In this document: positions 19,227 through 27,763 of the stretch, one piece after another | Position numbering within the stretch: the first letter of the stretch is position 1 | Layout of the letters: each line of letters begins with the position of its first letter | DNA from: Helicobacter cetorum MIT 00-7128 | Lineage (GTDB): Bacteria; Campylobacterota; Campylobacteria; Campylobacterales; Helicobacteraceae | Assembly (NCBI RefSeq): GCF_000259255.1 | Contig: NC_017737.1 | Location: 62,001-126,000 of the forward strand | Direction: 5' to 3' | Length of the DNA: 64,000 nt | The notes under the pieces: generated by a model | Database searches by the model: none | What the model saw: the letters and a program-made list of their open reading frames with translations, nothing else | Told to the model about the DNA's origin: nothing | Made by a program: the position numbers and the translations under genes

Positions 19227-19679
19227 ATGCACTCACACCAATCTCTAAAACACAGCCATTTTTATACCCCCTTATTATGGTGTGCGCTCTTTTATATTTA
19301 TAGTCTCTTAAGGGATTTATTCCCTATTTTACCCCCTATGATTGGGGTTTTATTCTTAGTTTATGCGAGAGTGCATGAGCGCTTTTTGCTCTGTATTGGT
19401 GTGTTTGTTTGCTTATTTTCGTTTGAGAGCATGCATATGCAAACTTTAGGGATTTTAACCCTTCTGTTTATTGTTTATCATCAAATATTTTATAAAAATT
19501 CATTGCGCTTTTTAAATAATAGTTTTATCTTTAAAAGTTGGCATATCTTTGCGATATATTTCTTGTATTTATCGCATTTTTTCTTTGATATACCAAATTG
19601 GAACACTCTCTATCCTTTTGTTATTTTTGCGCTCATAGAAAGCGCCTTATGGAGCTCTTATGAAAAACTTGCGCTATAA
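19227..19679 (+). CDS. Small integral membrane protein upstream of PBP2 (MreD-like position)
   Basis: A 150-residue, very hydrophobic protein with four to five membrane helices (first near residues 14-30, others near 40-70, 75-90 and 105-145). I see no catalytic motif. It overlaps mrdA by 20 bases, the place where many bacteria encode the elongasome protein MreD. It corresponds to HP1566, annotated as hypothetical in H. pylori. A role with PBP2 in cell-wall elongation is inference from position and topology only. Confidence 0.8.
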   Translation: MHSHQSLKHSHFYTPLLWCALFYIYSLLRDLFPILPPMIGVLFLVYARVHERFLLCIGVFVCLFSFESMHMQTLGILTLLFIVYHQIFYKNSLRFLNNSFIFKSWHIFAIYFLYLSHFFFDIPNWNTLYPFVIFALIESALWSSYEKLAL

Positions 19680-21468
19680 CCTATTGCTATTTCTTTTTGT
19701 CGGCGTTTGGACTATCCTTGCTCTCAATCTTTTTGTCTTAAGTGTAAAAAATCAAGAATACTACGAAAAATTAGCTGAAAGAAACATGACTAAAAAAGAA
19801 TTTTTAGTCCCAAAAAGAGGCAATATCACTGATAGAAACAACAAGTATTTAGCTGTAAATGAGCTTGTTTTTGGGATTTTTTTACCGAGTATGCTCAAAA
19901 AAAAGGAGCTTTTAGAAAAAATTAACATTATCCAACATTATTTTCCCCATTTTACCAAAGAGGCTCTTTTAAGCAATTATCAAAAAGAAAATTCACTCTA
20001 CAATCATAATCTTATTAAGGTTATTGGCTTTATTCCCTATCAAACCATGCAACCACTTTACACCAAACTCATTCAACATGATGGCATTTTTGTGCATCCC
20101 CTAAACAAGCGCCACTACCCCAACAATGCACTTGCCTCGCATATTCTAGGCTATGTGGGTGTAGCAAGCTTGCAAGATTTAAAAGATGATGAAGAAAATC
20201 AATACAGCCAAATTGTAGGCAAAATTGGCATTGAAAAAGAATATAACAAACATTTAAGGGGCAAGGTTGGCTACAAGATTATGCGTGTGAATGCGCTTAA
20301 TCAAGAATTAGCCACTTTAGAAGTTGTGCCTCCTAGCACAGATAATCATTTGCAATTAAGCATAGACAAACGCTTGCAAGAAGAGGCAAATGAGCTTTTT
20401 AAAGATAAGCAAGGCGCACTTTTAGTAATGAATGTCAAAAATGGCGAATTATTAGTGGCTGGAAGTTATCCTGAATATAATTTGAATGATTTTATTGGAG
20501 GCATTAGCCAAGAAAAATGGCAAAAACTCCAAAACGATGTTCATAACCCCCTTTTAAATCGCTTTAGCAACGCACTCTATCCGCCAGGCTCGGTAGTAAA
20601 AATGGGTGTGGGGCTAAGCTTTTTAGAGAATTTAAATATCACTGAAGATACCACTATTTCTACACCTCCTTTTATTGAGGTAGGCAAGCGTAAATTTAGG
20701 GATTGGAAAAATACAGGGCATGGAAACTCTAATCTTTATAAAGCCATTAGAGAATCTGTAGATGTGTATTTTTATAAATTTGGGCTTGAAATTTCTATAG
20801 AAAAACTCTCCAAAACTTTAAGAGAAGTAGGTTTTGGGGAAAAAACAGGCATAGACTTACCCAATGAATTTGTAGGGATTGTGCCAGATAATTTATGGAA
20901 ACTTAAGCAATTCAACCAAGATTGGAAAGTAGGCGATACGCTCATTACTGCTATAGGTCAAGGCTCGTTTTTAGCTACACCTTTGCAAGTGCTTGCTTAT
21001 ACCGGTTTGATTGCTACAGGCAAGCTTGCCACCCCACATTTTGCTATGAATGCCACACACACGCTTAAAGACCCTCTTAGTGATTTTCAAAAAAAGAAAC
21101 TAGGGGCTTTACGCATGGGCATGTATGAGGTATGCAACCATAAAAATGGCACCGCTTATTATTCTACAAGAGGTTCTAAGGTAACTTTAGCTTGCAAAAC
21201 CGGCACCGCTCAAGTTGTAGAAATCCCTCAAAGCATGATGGTGCGCATTAAAGAAAAAGATATGGAATATTTTCATCGCTCCCATGCATGGATTACGGCA
21301 TTCTTACCTTATGAAGACCCAACTTATGCGATTACTATCTTAGTAGAACATGGTCAAGGAGGCTCAAAACTTGGGGGGCTATTAGTCAAAATGAGTAATA
21401 AGCTCTATGAGCTTGGCTATATTCCTCAAAAGAGTTTAAAAACACCCTCTCTCTTACAAGAGGACTAA
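19660..21468 (+). CDS. mrdA: Penicillin-binding protein 2
   Basis: Monofunctional peptidoglycan transpeptidase for lateral wall growth. A membrane helix near residues 8-28 is followed by the dimerisation/pedestal domain and the transpeptidase domain, with active-site Ser311-Val-Val-Lys314, Ser366-Val-Asp368 and Lys513-Thr-Gly515. The 602 residues match the family. It should work with RodA and MreC. Its start lies inside the preceding membrane-protein gene. No hairpin follows directly; the nearest strong plus-strand terminator is at 21803-21836. Confidence 0.95.
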   Translation: MKNLRYNLLLFLFVGVWTILALNLFVLSVKNQEYYEKLAERNMTKKEFLVPKRGNITDRNNKYLAVNELVFGIFLPSMLKKKELLEKINIIQHYFPHFTKEALLSNYQKENSLYNHNLIKVIGFIPYQTMQPLYTKLIQHDGIFVHPLNKRHYPNNALASHILGYVGVASLQDLKDDEENQYSQIVGKIGIEKEYNKHLRGKVGYKIMRVNALNQELATLEVVPPSTDNHLQLSIDKRLQEEANELFKDKQGALLVMNVKNGELLVAGSYPEYNLNDFIGGISQEKWQKLQNDVHNPLLNRFSNALYPPGSVVKMGVGLSFLENLNITEDTTISTPPFIEVGKRKFRDWKNTGHGNSNLYKAIRESVDVYFYKFGLEISIEKLSKTLREVGFGEKTGIDLPNEFVGIVPDNLWKLKQFNQDWKVGDTLITAIGQGSFLATPLQVLAYTGLIATGKLATPHFAMNATHTLKDPLSDFQKKKLGALRMGMYEVCNHKNGTAYYSTRGSKVTLACKTGTAQVVEIPQSMMVRIKEKDMEYFHRSHAWITAFLPYEDPTYAITILVEHGQGGSKLGGLLVKMSNKLYELGYIPQKSLKTPSLLQED

Positions 21469-21576
21469 ACCTCATTTAAATATTGATTTTGCTTAATAAG
21501 TTCTTTTTGTAAAAAAGCTTAGAGATTATCCCCCCATAATCACTTCTTTTTTGGATATATTTCTAATTGGCTCTGT

Positions 21577-21846
21577 TATAAATCAATATTAATACTTAAC
21601 AATCTTTTTAATAAATTAATTTCTTTGATGATAAAAACTCTTTTTTTAAGGGAGGGTTTTTAAGCCTTATTTTGTTTGATTCAAGGCTCTTTATGTGTTA
21701 ATACACACAATTAAGTGCTTTAAGATTAAAGGCTAAATTCGTATCCAATGTGCTTTTAAGACCTTGTTAGATTGCTCAAACACCTACAAGGTTTTCAAAG
21801 CTAAGAGTTTAACGCTAAAAAAAGCGTTAAACTCTTTTGTGTTTTA
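21577..21846 (+). ncRNA. Candidate small RNA with intrinsic terminator
   Basis: The 442-base gap between mrdA and metQ has no plausible protein. On the plus strand there is an extended -10 (TGT then TATAAA at 21577-21582). It is followed by short hairpins AGCCTT/AAGGCT (21663-21688), TGTGTTAATACACA (about 21694-21707) and ACCTTGT/ACAAGGT (about 21752-21793), then a perfect 14-bp terminator stem (21803-21816 with 21823-21836) and TTTGTGTTTTATT. A transcript of about 250 bases would result. The alternative is a long mrdA 3' end. I cannot match it to 6S RNA, tmRNA, SRP RNA or RNase P RNA. Confidence 0.4.
21803..21846 (+). terminator. Strong intrinsic terminator between mrdA and metQ
   Basis: Perfect 14-bp stem with six A in the loop, followed on the plus strand by a T-rich tail. 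On the minus strand the following bases are not T-rich, so it is directed at plus-strand transcripts although metQ ends just beyond on the other strand. Confidence 0.8.
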
Positions 21847-21910
21847 TTATCAGCGCTTAAAAAATAAGTTAAGGCTTATACCTATCAAGTTAATATAAAA
21901 ATCAAAAAGA

Positions 21911-22726
21911 TTAAAATGCTGGAATAATCTCACCCTTGTAGGTATCCATAATAAAACGCTTGGTCTTATCGCTCTGTAAGGCTTGGATAAGCTTTCTAAT
22001 CCCCTCATTTTCAGCATTATCTTCACGAGTAGCTAAGATATTGACATAAGGCGAATCCTTGCTTTCTGAAAATAAAGGGTTCTTAAGCTTACCCTGTAAA
22101 GCATAATTTCCGGGCACTATAGCGCCATCTACATCGTCTAAAATCTTAGGCAACATCGCAGACTCTAAGGGCTTGATTTTGATGTTATAAGGATTTTTTA
22201 CAATATCAAACTCATTGGCATATAAATTGCTAGGGTCTTTAAGTGTAATGATTTGTTGCTTATGCAATAAAAGTAATGCTCTGCCTTGATTGCTTGGGTC
22301 ATTTGGCACAGCAATCACAGAGCCTTTTTTCAAATCTTTAATATTAGTGATTTTTCTGGAATAAAATCTCAAAGGCTCTAAATGAATGCTTGCTACATCA
22401 ATTAAATGCGCATGCCTATCCAAATTGAATCGGTCTAAATAAGGGCGGTGTTGGAAAAAATTCGCATCTAATGAGCCATCCATTAAGGCTAAATTAGGCG
22501 CAACATAATCAGTAAAAGGCACAATCACTAAAGCAATGCCTTGCTCTTTTAAATCTTGCACGACTGATTGCAAAATTTGAGCATGTGGAATAGGTGTAGC
22601 CCCTACTTTAATCTCTTGGGTTATTTCATATTTTTCTTTCTTTTGCTTGTGCTTATGGGCTTCTAAAGTATTCAAACAGCCTAAAATCACCATAACCATA
22701 CAAAAAACACGCTTAAAAATATTCAT
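21911..22726 (-). CDS. metQ: D-methionine-binding lipoprotein MetQ
   Basis: Substrate-binding protein of the NlpA/MetQ family, working with MetN and MetI. The N-terminus (MNIFKRVFCMVMVILGC) is a lipoprotein signal with Cys17. The mature part starts after a Lys/His-rich spacer with EIKVGATPIPHAQIL, the usual ligand-domain opening, and contains LDANFFQHRPYLD and IAVPNDPSNQGRALLLL, all standard. The 271 residues are full length. It lies 10 kb from metNI and reads on the minus strand as its own unit. H. pylori counterpart HP1564, also known as PlpA, a strong antigen. Confidence 0.93.
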   Translation of the reverse strand: MNIFKRVFCMVMVILGCLNTLEAHKHKQKKEKYEITQEIKVGATPIPHAQILQSVVQDLKEQGIALVIVPFTDYVAPNLALMDGSLDANFFQHRPYLDRFNLDRHAHLIDVASIHLEPLRFYSRKITNIKDLKKGSVIAVPNDPSNQGRALLLLHKQQIITLKDPSNLYANEFDIVKNPYNIKIKPLESAMLPKILDDVDGAIVPGNYALQGKLKNPLFSESKDSPYVNILATREDNAENEGIRKLIQALQSDKTKRFIMDTYKGEIIPAF

Positions 22727-22814
22727 TAAAATCCTTTAATAATAATCTTTTTGAATCAAATTCAAAAAAGCTTAAGACAAACATCTAAATTAAAAACAAA
22801 AACTAAAAAATGAA

Positions 22815-22845
22815 AAATGAAGAAACAAGAGAGCCAAAGCTCTCT
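22815..22845 (-). terminator. Terminator of ahpC
   Basis: Minus-strand stem AGAGAGC / GCTCTCT (22828-22834 with 22839-22845), 4-base loop, followed on that strand by TGTTTCTTCATTTTT. About 35 bases past the ahpC stop. Confidence 0.75.
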
Positions 22846-22881
22846 CGCTAAAAATAAAAGCCGTTAAATCAAAGCAACCAA

Positions 22882-23478
22882 TTAAAGGTTTTTTGCGTGG
22901 TCTTTAAGGTATTCTGCAACGCCTTCAGCAGTAGCTTTCATACCCTTATCACCTTTTCTCCAACCAGCTGGGCAAACTTCACCATATTCTTCAAAGAATA
23001 AAAGTGCATCAGCCATGCGAAGCATTTCATCTACATTTCTACCTAGTGGTAAGTCATTGATAACTGCGTGGCGCACGATTTGATTTTTGTCAATTAGGAA
23101 AGAACCTCTTAAGGCAACTGCCTCATTAAACAAAATATCATAATCTCTTGAGATACTTTTGGTAATATCAGATACCATAGGGAAAGATACTTGACCAATA
23201 CCGCCTTTTTCTACAGGGGTGTTCTTCCAAGCAAAATGCACTTGCTCGCTATCAATAGAAACACCAATTACATTGAAACCTTTATCTTGGAAATCTTTCA
23301 CTCTGTGGTCAAACGCAATGATTTCTGAAGGACATACAAAAGTAAAGTCCAAAGGCCAAAAGAAAAGAACCGCACCATTTTTACCTAAATTCTTAGATAA
23401 TTCAAACTCTTTATCAATTTGGTTATTCCCTAAAACAGCAGATGCTTTGAAATTAGGGGCAAGTTTAGTAACTAGCAT
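22882..23478 (-). CDS. ahpC: Alkyl hydroperoxide reductase / 2-Cys peroxiredoxin (AhpC, TsaA)
   Basis: Reduces organic hydroperoxides, hydrogen peroxide and peroxynitrite using thioredoxin. The peroxidatic Cys49 sits in DFTFVCPSE and the resolving Cys169 in GEVCPAGW, marking a typical 2-Cys enzyme. The 198 residues are full length. AGGAG precedes the start. It is a single-gene unit with its own terminator, divergent from ceuE. In H. pylori (HP1563) it is very abundant and responds to iron and oxidative stress; the shared upstream region holds two inverted repeats that could be operators. Confidence 0.97.
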   Translation of the reverse strand: MLVTKLAPNFKASAVLGNNQIDKEFELSKNLGKNGAVLFFWPLDFTFVCPSEIIAFDHRVKDFQDKGFNVIGVSIDSEQVHFAWKNTPVEKGGIGQVSFPMVSDITKSISRDYDILFNEAVALRGSFLIDKNQIVRHAVINDLPLGRNVDEMLRMADALLFFEEYGEVCPAGWRKGDKGMKATAEGVAEYLKDHAKNL

Positions 23479-23499
23479 AATATACTCCTATATTTAAAT

Positions 23500-23518
23500 A
23501 TTATTATGAATCAATAAT
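23500..23518. promoter_or_regulatory. AT-rich inverted repeat upstream of ahpC (possible regulator site)
   Basis: ATTATT-N7-AATAAT, 22 bases before the ahpC start. It is similar in composition to Fur and NikR sites, but the spacing fits neither consensus (NikR wants N11), so the regulator is not identified. Confidence 0.3.
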
Positions 23519-23611
23519 TTAATTCATTTTTCCATTTAAGGAAACAAAGAGAAGTATATTCTTAAAAAGTTAATACCCATAAGCTTTTCTTATTAAAATA
23601 CCTATAATTGA

Positions 23612-23642
23612 TGAAAAATAGTTTCATTTTTACTATTTTTCA
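23612..23642. promoter_or_regulatory. Perfect 11-bp inverted repeat between ahpC and ceuE
   Basis: TGAAAAATAGT at 23612-23622 and ACTATTTTTCA at 23632-23642 with nine bases between. It lies between two divergent promoters, so a terminator role is unlikely unless an unseen RNA ends here. A dyad operator is the best reading. Confidence 0.45.
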
Positions 23643-23697
23643 CTTTTTCACTTTTTTAGATAATGTTTCCAATTAACAAATGATTTTTTAAGAGTGT

Positions 23698-23703
23698 TAT
23701 AAT
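23698..23703 (+). promoter_or_regulatory. -10 element of ceuE
   Basis: Consensus TATAAT with upstream AGTGT, giving a leader of about 36 bases to the ceuE start at 23747. Confidence 0.65.
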
Positions 23704-23746
23704 ATCCCCTTAAATCATATCCACATGTAAGAAAGGTTGCTATCTT

Positions 23747-24751
23747 ATGCTAATAACTCGTTTTAAAAAACCTATTGTCTCTTGTTTATTGAGCGTATTT
23801 TTAGGCTCTATGGCTTTACCTAGTGTTTCTAGTGCTACTACACAAGAAATCAAACTCAAAGATTATTTTGGAGAGCAAACTTTTAAGCTCCCTATCCATA
23901 AAATGGTTTATTTGGGGAGCTATGCTGAAGTGCCAGCAATGCTTGGCACTTGGGATAAGGTTGTAGGGCTTTCTCGCTATGGTTTTAGAATTGATATTAA
24001 CCAAGTAACCGCCAAGAATCTTAAAAGTATTCAATCTATTGGTGGAGACCATCTCTCAGCCCTAAATACTGAAGAGCTTAAGAAGTTATCTCCTGATGTT
24101 GTAGTAACTTTTGTAGGCAACCCTAAGACTATTGAATATGCTAAAAAATTTAATATTTCGTTTCTTTCTTTTCAAGAACAAAGCATAAAAGAGGCTATGA
24201 ATAATATTAAGGCACAAGCTAGTCTTTTGCAAATTGATGCCTCTAAGAAGTTTCAAAAAATGCAAGAAACTTTAGACTTTGTCAAAGAACGCTTAAAAAA
24301 TGTCAAACGAAAAAAGGGGGTAGAATTTTTTCACAAAGTCAATATGGTAAGTGGCTATCACACTATTAGTTCTGATATTTTAGAAAAAGGTGGTATTGAT
24401 AACTTTGGCTTAAAATATGTCAAATTTGGGCGTGCTGAAATTAGCATGGAAAAAATCGTTAAAGAAAATCCAGAAATTATCTTCATTTGGTGGGTAAGCG
24501 CCTTACAGCCTGAAGATGTTTTAAATAACCCACAATTTGCCACTATTAAAGCTGTAAAGAATAAGCAAGTTTATAAACTCCCCACTATGGATATAGGAGG
24601 GCCTAGAGCGCCTTTAATTAGTCTCTTTATCGCAACAAAAGCCTATCCAGAAGCTTTTAAGGGTGTAGATATTCAAAAGATTGTTAAAGAATATTATGAA
24701 GTTGTATTTGGATTAAATGAAAAAGAAATAGAACAATTTCTTTGGAAATAA
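23747..24751 (+). CDS. ceuE: CeuE-type periplasmic metal-complex-binding protein
   Basis: Class III solute-binding protein for ABC import of a metal chelate. Signal peptide residues 1-30 (ending SVSSA). Two Rossmann-like lobes joined by a long helix (about residues 150-185) follow, with PDVVVTFVGNPKTIEYAKKF in lobe one and NPEIIFIWW in lobe two. The 334 residues match. H. pylori has two adjacent copies (HP1561 and HP1562), reported to bind iron or nickel complexes; only one is present here. Transport partners are not in the window. It is convergent with ftsW, with 15 bases between the stop codons. Confidence 0.92.
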   Translation: MLITRFKKPIVSCLLSVFLGSMALPSVSSATTQEIKLKDYFGEQTFKLPIHKMVYLGSYAEVPAMLGTWDKVVGLSRYGFRIDINQVTAKNLKSIQSIGGDHLSALNTEELKKLSPDVVVTFVGNPKTIEYAKKFNISFLSFQEQSIKEAMNNIKAQASLLQIDASKKFQKMQETLDFVKERLKNVKRKKGVEFFHKVNMVSGYHTISSDILEKGGIDNFGLKYVKFGRAEISMEKIVKENPEIIFIWWVSALQPEDVLNNPQFATIKAVKNKQVYKLPTMDIGGPRAPLISLFIATKAYPEAFKGVDIQKIVKEYYEVVFGLNEKEIEQFLWK

Positions 24752-24766
24752 CCTATCTAAGCCTTG

Positions 24767-25942
24767 CTAAGAAATCTCATCTTTAGCATATCTTGCAAGG
24801 CTTAAAACTAGCCCAATTGCTATGCAGTTGGCTAGTAAAGAGCTACCTCCATAGCTTAAAAAAGGCACTGCTAACCCCTTAACCGGAAAAATCCCTCCAA
24901 CTCCAAAAGCATTGATGACTAAAGAAAATCCCAACAATAACGCTACCCCCACACAAAAAAGCGCATGTTTTGGCTCTTTTAGGCGATTAGCAATCTTAAA
25001 AATAAACACCATTAATACCACAAACACCATCACACAAAACAACAAGCCTACAAAGCCCAATTCTTCTGCAATTCCAGCTAGAACCATATCTGTATGCACT
25101 TCGCTTAAAAACCCTAGCTTAATTTGCCCTAACCCTAGCCCTTGCCCTAAAAATCCACCATTATACATAGCATTTCCTGCATGGAAAATTTGATAAGACT
25201 CAGGCAAATCATTCATTCTAAGCGCATTAGCTAGTTTATCTGGCAAAAAAGCAAAAAATGAATTTTGTAAATTTGACCACCATAATTTTAGGCGCAAAAT
25301 CCTATGTGCACTTGTAACAATAGCTATCACGCTAATTGCAAAAGCCCCTGAAACAATTAAGCCAAATAAGTGCGCACTTCCTCCAGAAAACACCAATAAA
25401 ACGGCTAAAACTGCTCCCAAAAGAACAATTTGTCCTAAGTCATTTTGCATAACCCCTACTACAAATGCTAAAAGCAAAAAAACGAGCGAATAAGGCACAA
25501 AAGTAATCACCTCTTCTTTCACGCTCGCCCTATCTTGCAAAACAAAAGTGCGAGACAAACTCCATGCTAAAAAGAAAGTAAAACCAATTTTTAAAAATTC
25601 TAAAGGTGCTAAAGAGAAAAATCCTAAACGAATCCAACGCTTTGCTCCTCCTGCGCTACTAGAAAGACTTTCTGGTAAAAATACCATGCCAATTGTTAGT
25701 AATAATGGAAGAAAGAAAAGTAAAAAACCCAGACGACTAAACCATTTTTTTGGGTCTAGCTTGGAAAGCCCCCACATAATTCCTATACCCAAGAAAGCAC
25801 TAAATAATTGGCGCACAAAAAAATGAAACTCTCCATAATGATACAGCACAACACTTGTATAGCTTGAGAGAGAATAACTCATTAGCACCCCTAAAAAAAT
25901 CAGTGCTGAGACACAAAAAAACAGATTTCTATCTGCAGTCAT
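24767..25942 (-). CDS. ftsW: FtsW (SEDS peptidoglycan glycosyltransferase)
   Basis: Polytopic SEDS-family protein polymerising glycan strands at the septum with PBP3. About ten membrane helices across 391 residues. Family motifs include KRWIRLGFFSLAPLEFLKI (about residues 101-119), QNDLGQIVLL and the C-terminal PVKGLAVPFLSYGGSSL. Assignment as FtsW rather than RodA follows the H. pylori position (HP1560 beside flgB); the sequence alone does not settle it. Its stop region contains an inverted repeat shared with the end of ceuE. Confidence 0.9.
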   Translation of the reverse strand: MTADRNLFFCVSALIFLGVLMSYSLSSYTSVVLYHYGEFHFFVRQLFSAFLGIGIMWGLSKLDPKKWFSRLGFLLFFLPLLLTIGMVFLPESLSSSAGGAKRWIRLGFFSLAPLEFLKIGFTFFLAWSLSRTFVLQDRASVKEEVITFVPYSLVFLLLAFVVGVMQNDLGQIVLLGAVLAVLLVFSGGSAHLFGLIVSGAFAISVIAIVTSAHRILRLKLWWSNLQNSFFAFLPDKLANALRMNDLPESYQIFHAGNAMYNGGFLGQGLGLGQIKLGFLSEVHTDMVLAGIAEELGFVGLLFCVMVFVVLMVFIFKIANRLKEPKHALFCVGVALLLGFSLVINAFGVGGIFPVKGLAVPFLSYGGSSLLANCIAIGLVLSLARYAKDEIS

Positions 25943-26137
25943 TTTCTTTCCCCATATTTCTTACTAACTATCTAAAAACCTTTAACTCAAAAACCATTGC
26001 CAATAAAATTTAAGGCACTTTAGAAGTATTTTACACTATAATAGCCCAAAATTTTGCTCGCTTTTTAGCGTCCCTTTAGGGTTTTTGTATTGTTTTATGC
26101 ACTTGCTTAGGCTAGTTTGGTTATAAATAACTCAAAG

Positions 26138-26155
26138 TTGGAATAAATTTTGCAT
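26138..26155 (+). promoter_or_regulatory. Sigma54 (RpoN) promoter of flgB-flgC-fliE
   Basis: TTGGAATAAATTTTGCAT has GG at 26140-26141 and GC at 26152-26153 with exactly ten bases between, the -24/-12 rule of sigma54. It is about 60 bases before flgB. In H. pylori the middle flagellar genes including flgBC are RpoN-FlgR controlled. Confidence 0.85.
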
Positions 26156-26212
26156 ACTGCAATAGTCGTGTGAATAGCTAAATTGTCAATAATAGGGTTA
26201 AAGGGGTTTTAA

Positions 26213-26635
26213 ATGGATTTTTCTAAAGCGTTCCCACTTGCTTATAAGGCATTAGATTATAGAGCGTTACGCCAAGATATGATTGCCTCTAATATTGCTA
26301 ATGTGGATACGCCCTTTTACAGACCTAAAGATTTAGATTTTGAAAGCGTCTTAGCACAAAAAAAGGCTGAAATCTTTGATGATAAATCTAGTCAAGCCCT
26401 ATCACTAGCTTATACAGACCCTAAACATTTAGGGTTTGTAGATAGCGATTCACAAGGGGCAAGTCTCTTTTATAGAGATGGGCATTTAGCAAAAAATGAT
26501 GGTAATAGTGTGGATTTGGATATTGAAACAAGCGAAATGGGCAAGAACTCTACTATGTATCTAGCCCTAAGTGCTGCGTTGAAAAAATATCGTGGCGTAA
26601 TTAATTATGCCATTGAATCTAGTAAGAGTTTGTAA
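26213..26635 (+). CDS. flgB: Flagellar proximal rod protein FlgB
   Basis: Rod subunit above the MS ring, exported by the flagellar type III system. The 140 residues carry the axial-protein N-terminus (ALDYRALRQDMIASNIANVDTP) typical of rod, hook and filament proteins. Ribosome site AAAGGGG. First gene of flgB-flgC-fliE, directly under the sigma54 promoter at 26138. Confidence 0.96.
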   Translation: MDFSKAFPLAYKALDYRALRQDMIASNIANVDTPFYRPKDLDFESVLAQKKAEIFDDKSSQALSLAYTDPKHLGFVDSDSQGASLFYRDGHLAKNDGNSVDLDIETSEMGKNSTMYLALSAALKKYRGVINYAIESSKSL

Positions 26636-26658
26636 TTTTAGTTTTATAAGGAAAAAAC

Positions 26659-27144
26659 ATGTTTTTATCTTCTTTTGATATTAGTGGTTATGGGTTGTCA
26701 GCTCAACGCTTAAGAGCCAATCTCATTTCTTCTAACATTGCCAATGCTAATACTACACGCACTAGCGAGGGCGGTCCTTATAGAAGACAAGAAGCCGTAT
26801 TTAAATCTTTTGATTTTAATGAGATTTTAAATCAAAAATTAGCTCAAAACAATACTATTGTGCCTTATGAAGACCCCTTAAATGAGGGCGATGAAAACCC
26901 GCTAACTCCTATAACAAGTGTTTATGTGGATAAAATCGTGCGTGATGACAAAGAACCATTAATGAAATATGACCCCACACACCCTGATGCTAATGCTCAA
27001 GGCTATGTAGCTTATCCTAATGTGAATGCAGTGGTAGAAATGGCAGACTTAGTTGAGGCAACAAGGGCTTATCAAGCCAATGTTTCAGCATTCCAAAGCG
27101 CAAAGAATATGGCACATAATGCAATTAGCATGTTACAAGCATGA
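26659..27144 (+). CDS. flgC: Flagellar rod protein FlgC
   Basis: Proximal rod subunit, 161 residues. The N-terminal axial motif (GLSAQRLRANLISSNIANANTT) and C-terminal heptad helix (NAVVEMADLVEATRAYQANVSAFQ) pair to form the rod helix bundle. It follows flgB by 23 bases with its own AAGGAAA site and belongs to the same RpoN unit. Confidence 0.97.
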   Translation: MFLSSFDISGYGLSAQRLRANLISSNIANANTTRTSEGGPYRRQEAVFKSFDFNEILNQKLAQNNTIVPYEDPLNEGDENPLTPITSVYVDKIVRDDKEPLMKYDPTHPDANAQGYVAYPNVNAVVEMADLVEATRAYQANVSAFQSAKNMAHNAISMLQA

Positions 27145-27254
27145 GTTAAATTTGATATTTAATAGGGTTAAAATTACGAGCGTTAACTAAAACATGGATA
27201 AAATATTTTATAAAATAGACGATTTAGAAAAACTAAAGAGCTTAAGGAGGTTCT

Positions 27255-27584
27255 ATGCAAGCCATACATAATGACAAAAGCTTACTGAACGCTTTCTCTG
27301 AGCTTAATACTGATAATAGAGCCAGACAGGAAGAGACAGGAAACGCTTTCAAAGAGCAAAAAGGCGGAGAGTTTTCACGACTTCTCAAGCAGTCTATCAA
27401 TGAGCTTAATAGCACACAAGAGCAATCTGATAAAGCTATCGCTGATATGGCAACAGGGCAAATCAAGGATTTACACCAAGCGGCCATTGCGATAGGAAGG
27501 GCTGAAACAAGCATGAAACTTATGCTTGAAGTGCGCAATAAAGCCATAAGCGCCTATAAAGAACTCTTAAGAACACAAATTTAG
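27255..27584 (+). CDS. fliE: Flagellar hook-basal body protein FliE
   Basis: Small rod adaptor joining the MS ring or export gate to the rod. The 109 residues include the C-terminal helix ending EVRNKAISAYKELLRTQI, the FliE signature. A strong AGGAGG site (27246-27251) precedes the start. The 110-base gap after flgC has no clear terminator, so it probably belongs to the same transcript. H. pylori order HP1559-1558-1557 is kept. Confidence 0.95.
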   Translation: MQAIHNDKSLLNAFSELNTDNRARQEETGNAFKEQKGGEFSRLLKQSINELNSTQEQSDKAIADMATGQIKDLHQAAIAIGRAETSMKLMLEVRNKAISAYKELLRTQI

Positions 27585-27763
27585 TTTTTAAGTGTTTTGT
27601 TTAAAAAAAGCTTTAACACTCCTTTTATACCCCTTTTTATTGGGGTGTGCCTTAAATAAACGCTTAAAATTTTTCAAAATAATAGCTTTTGTTGCCCATG
27701 CCTTTCTTTTAATCTTTTGCCAACATAGCCCACTAAATTTTTCAAAACGATTGAGAACTTGAT

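Noticed and set aside
24752-24810. Inverted repeat AAGCCTTGC / GCAAGGCTT at the ceuE-ftsW junction as a bidirectional terminator
   Set aside because: The loop is about 27 bases, most of it within the ftsW end, and no T run follows on either strand.
27585-27763. Weak hairpins (ACCCC/GGGGT and AGTGTT/AACACT) between fliE and ftsI as a terminator or small RNA
   Set aside because: Stems of five to six pairs without a T tail; not enough to call.
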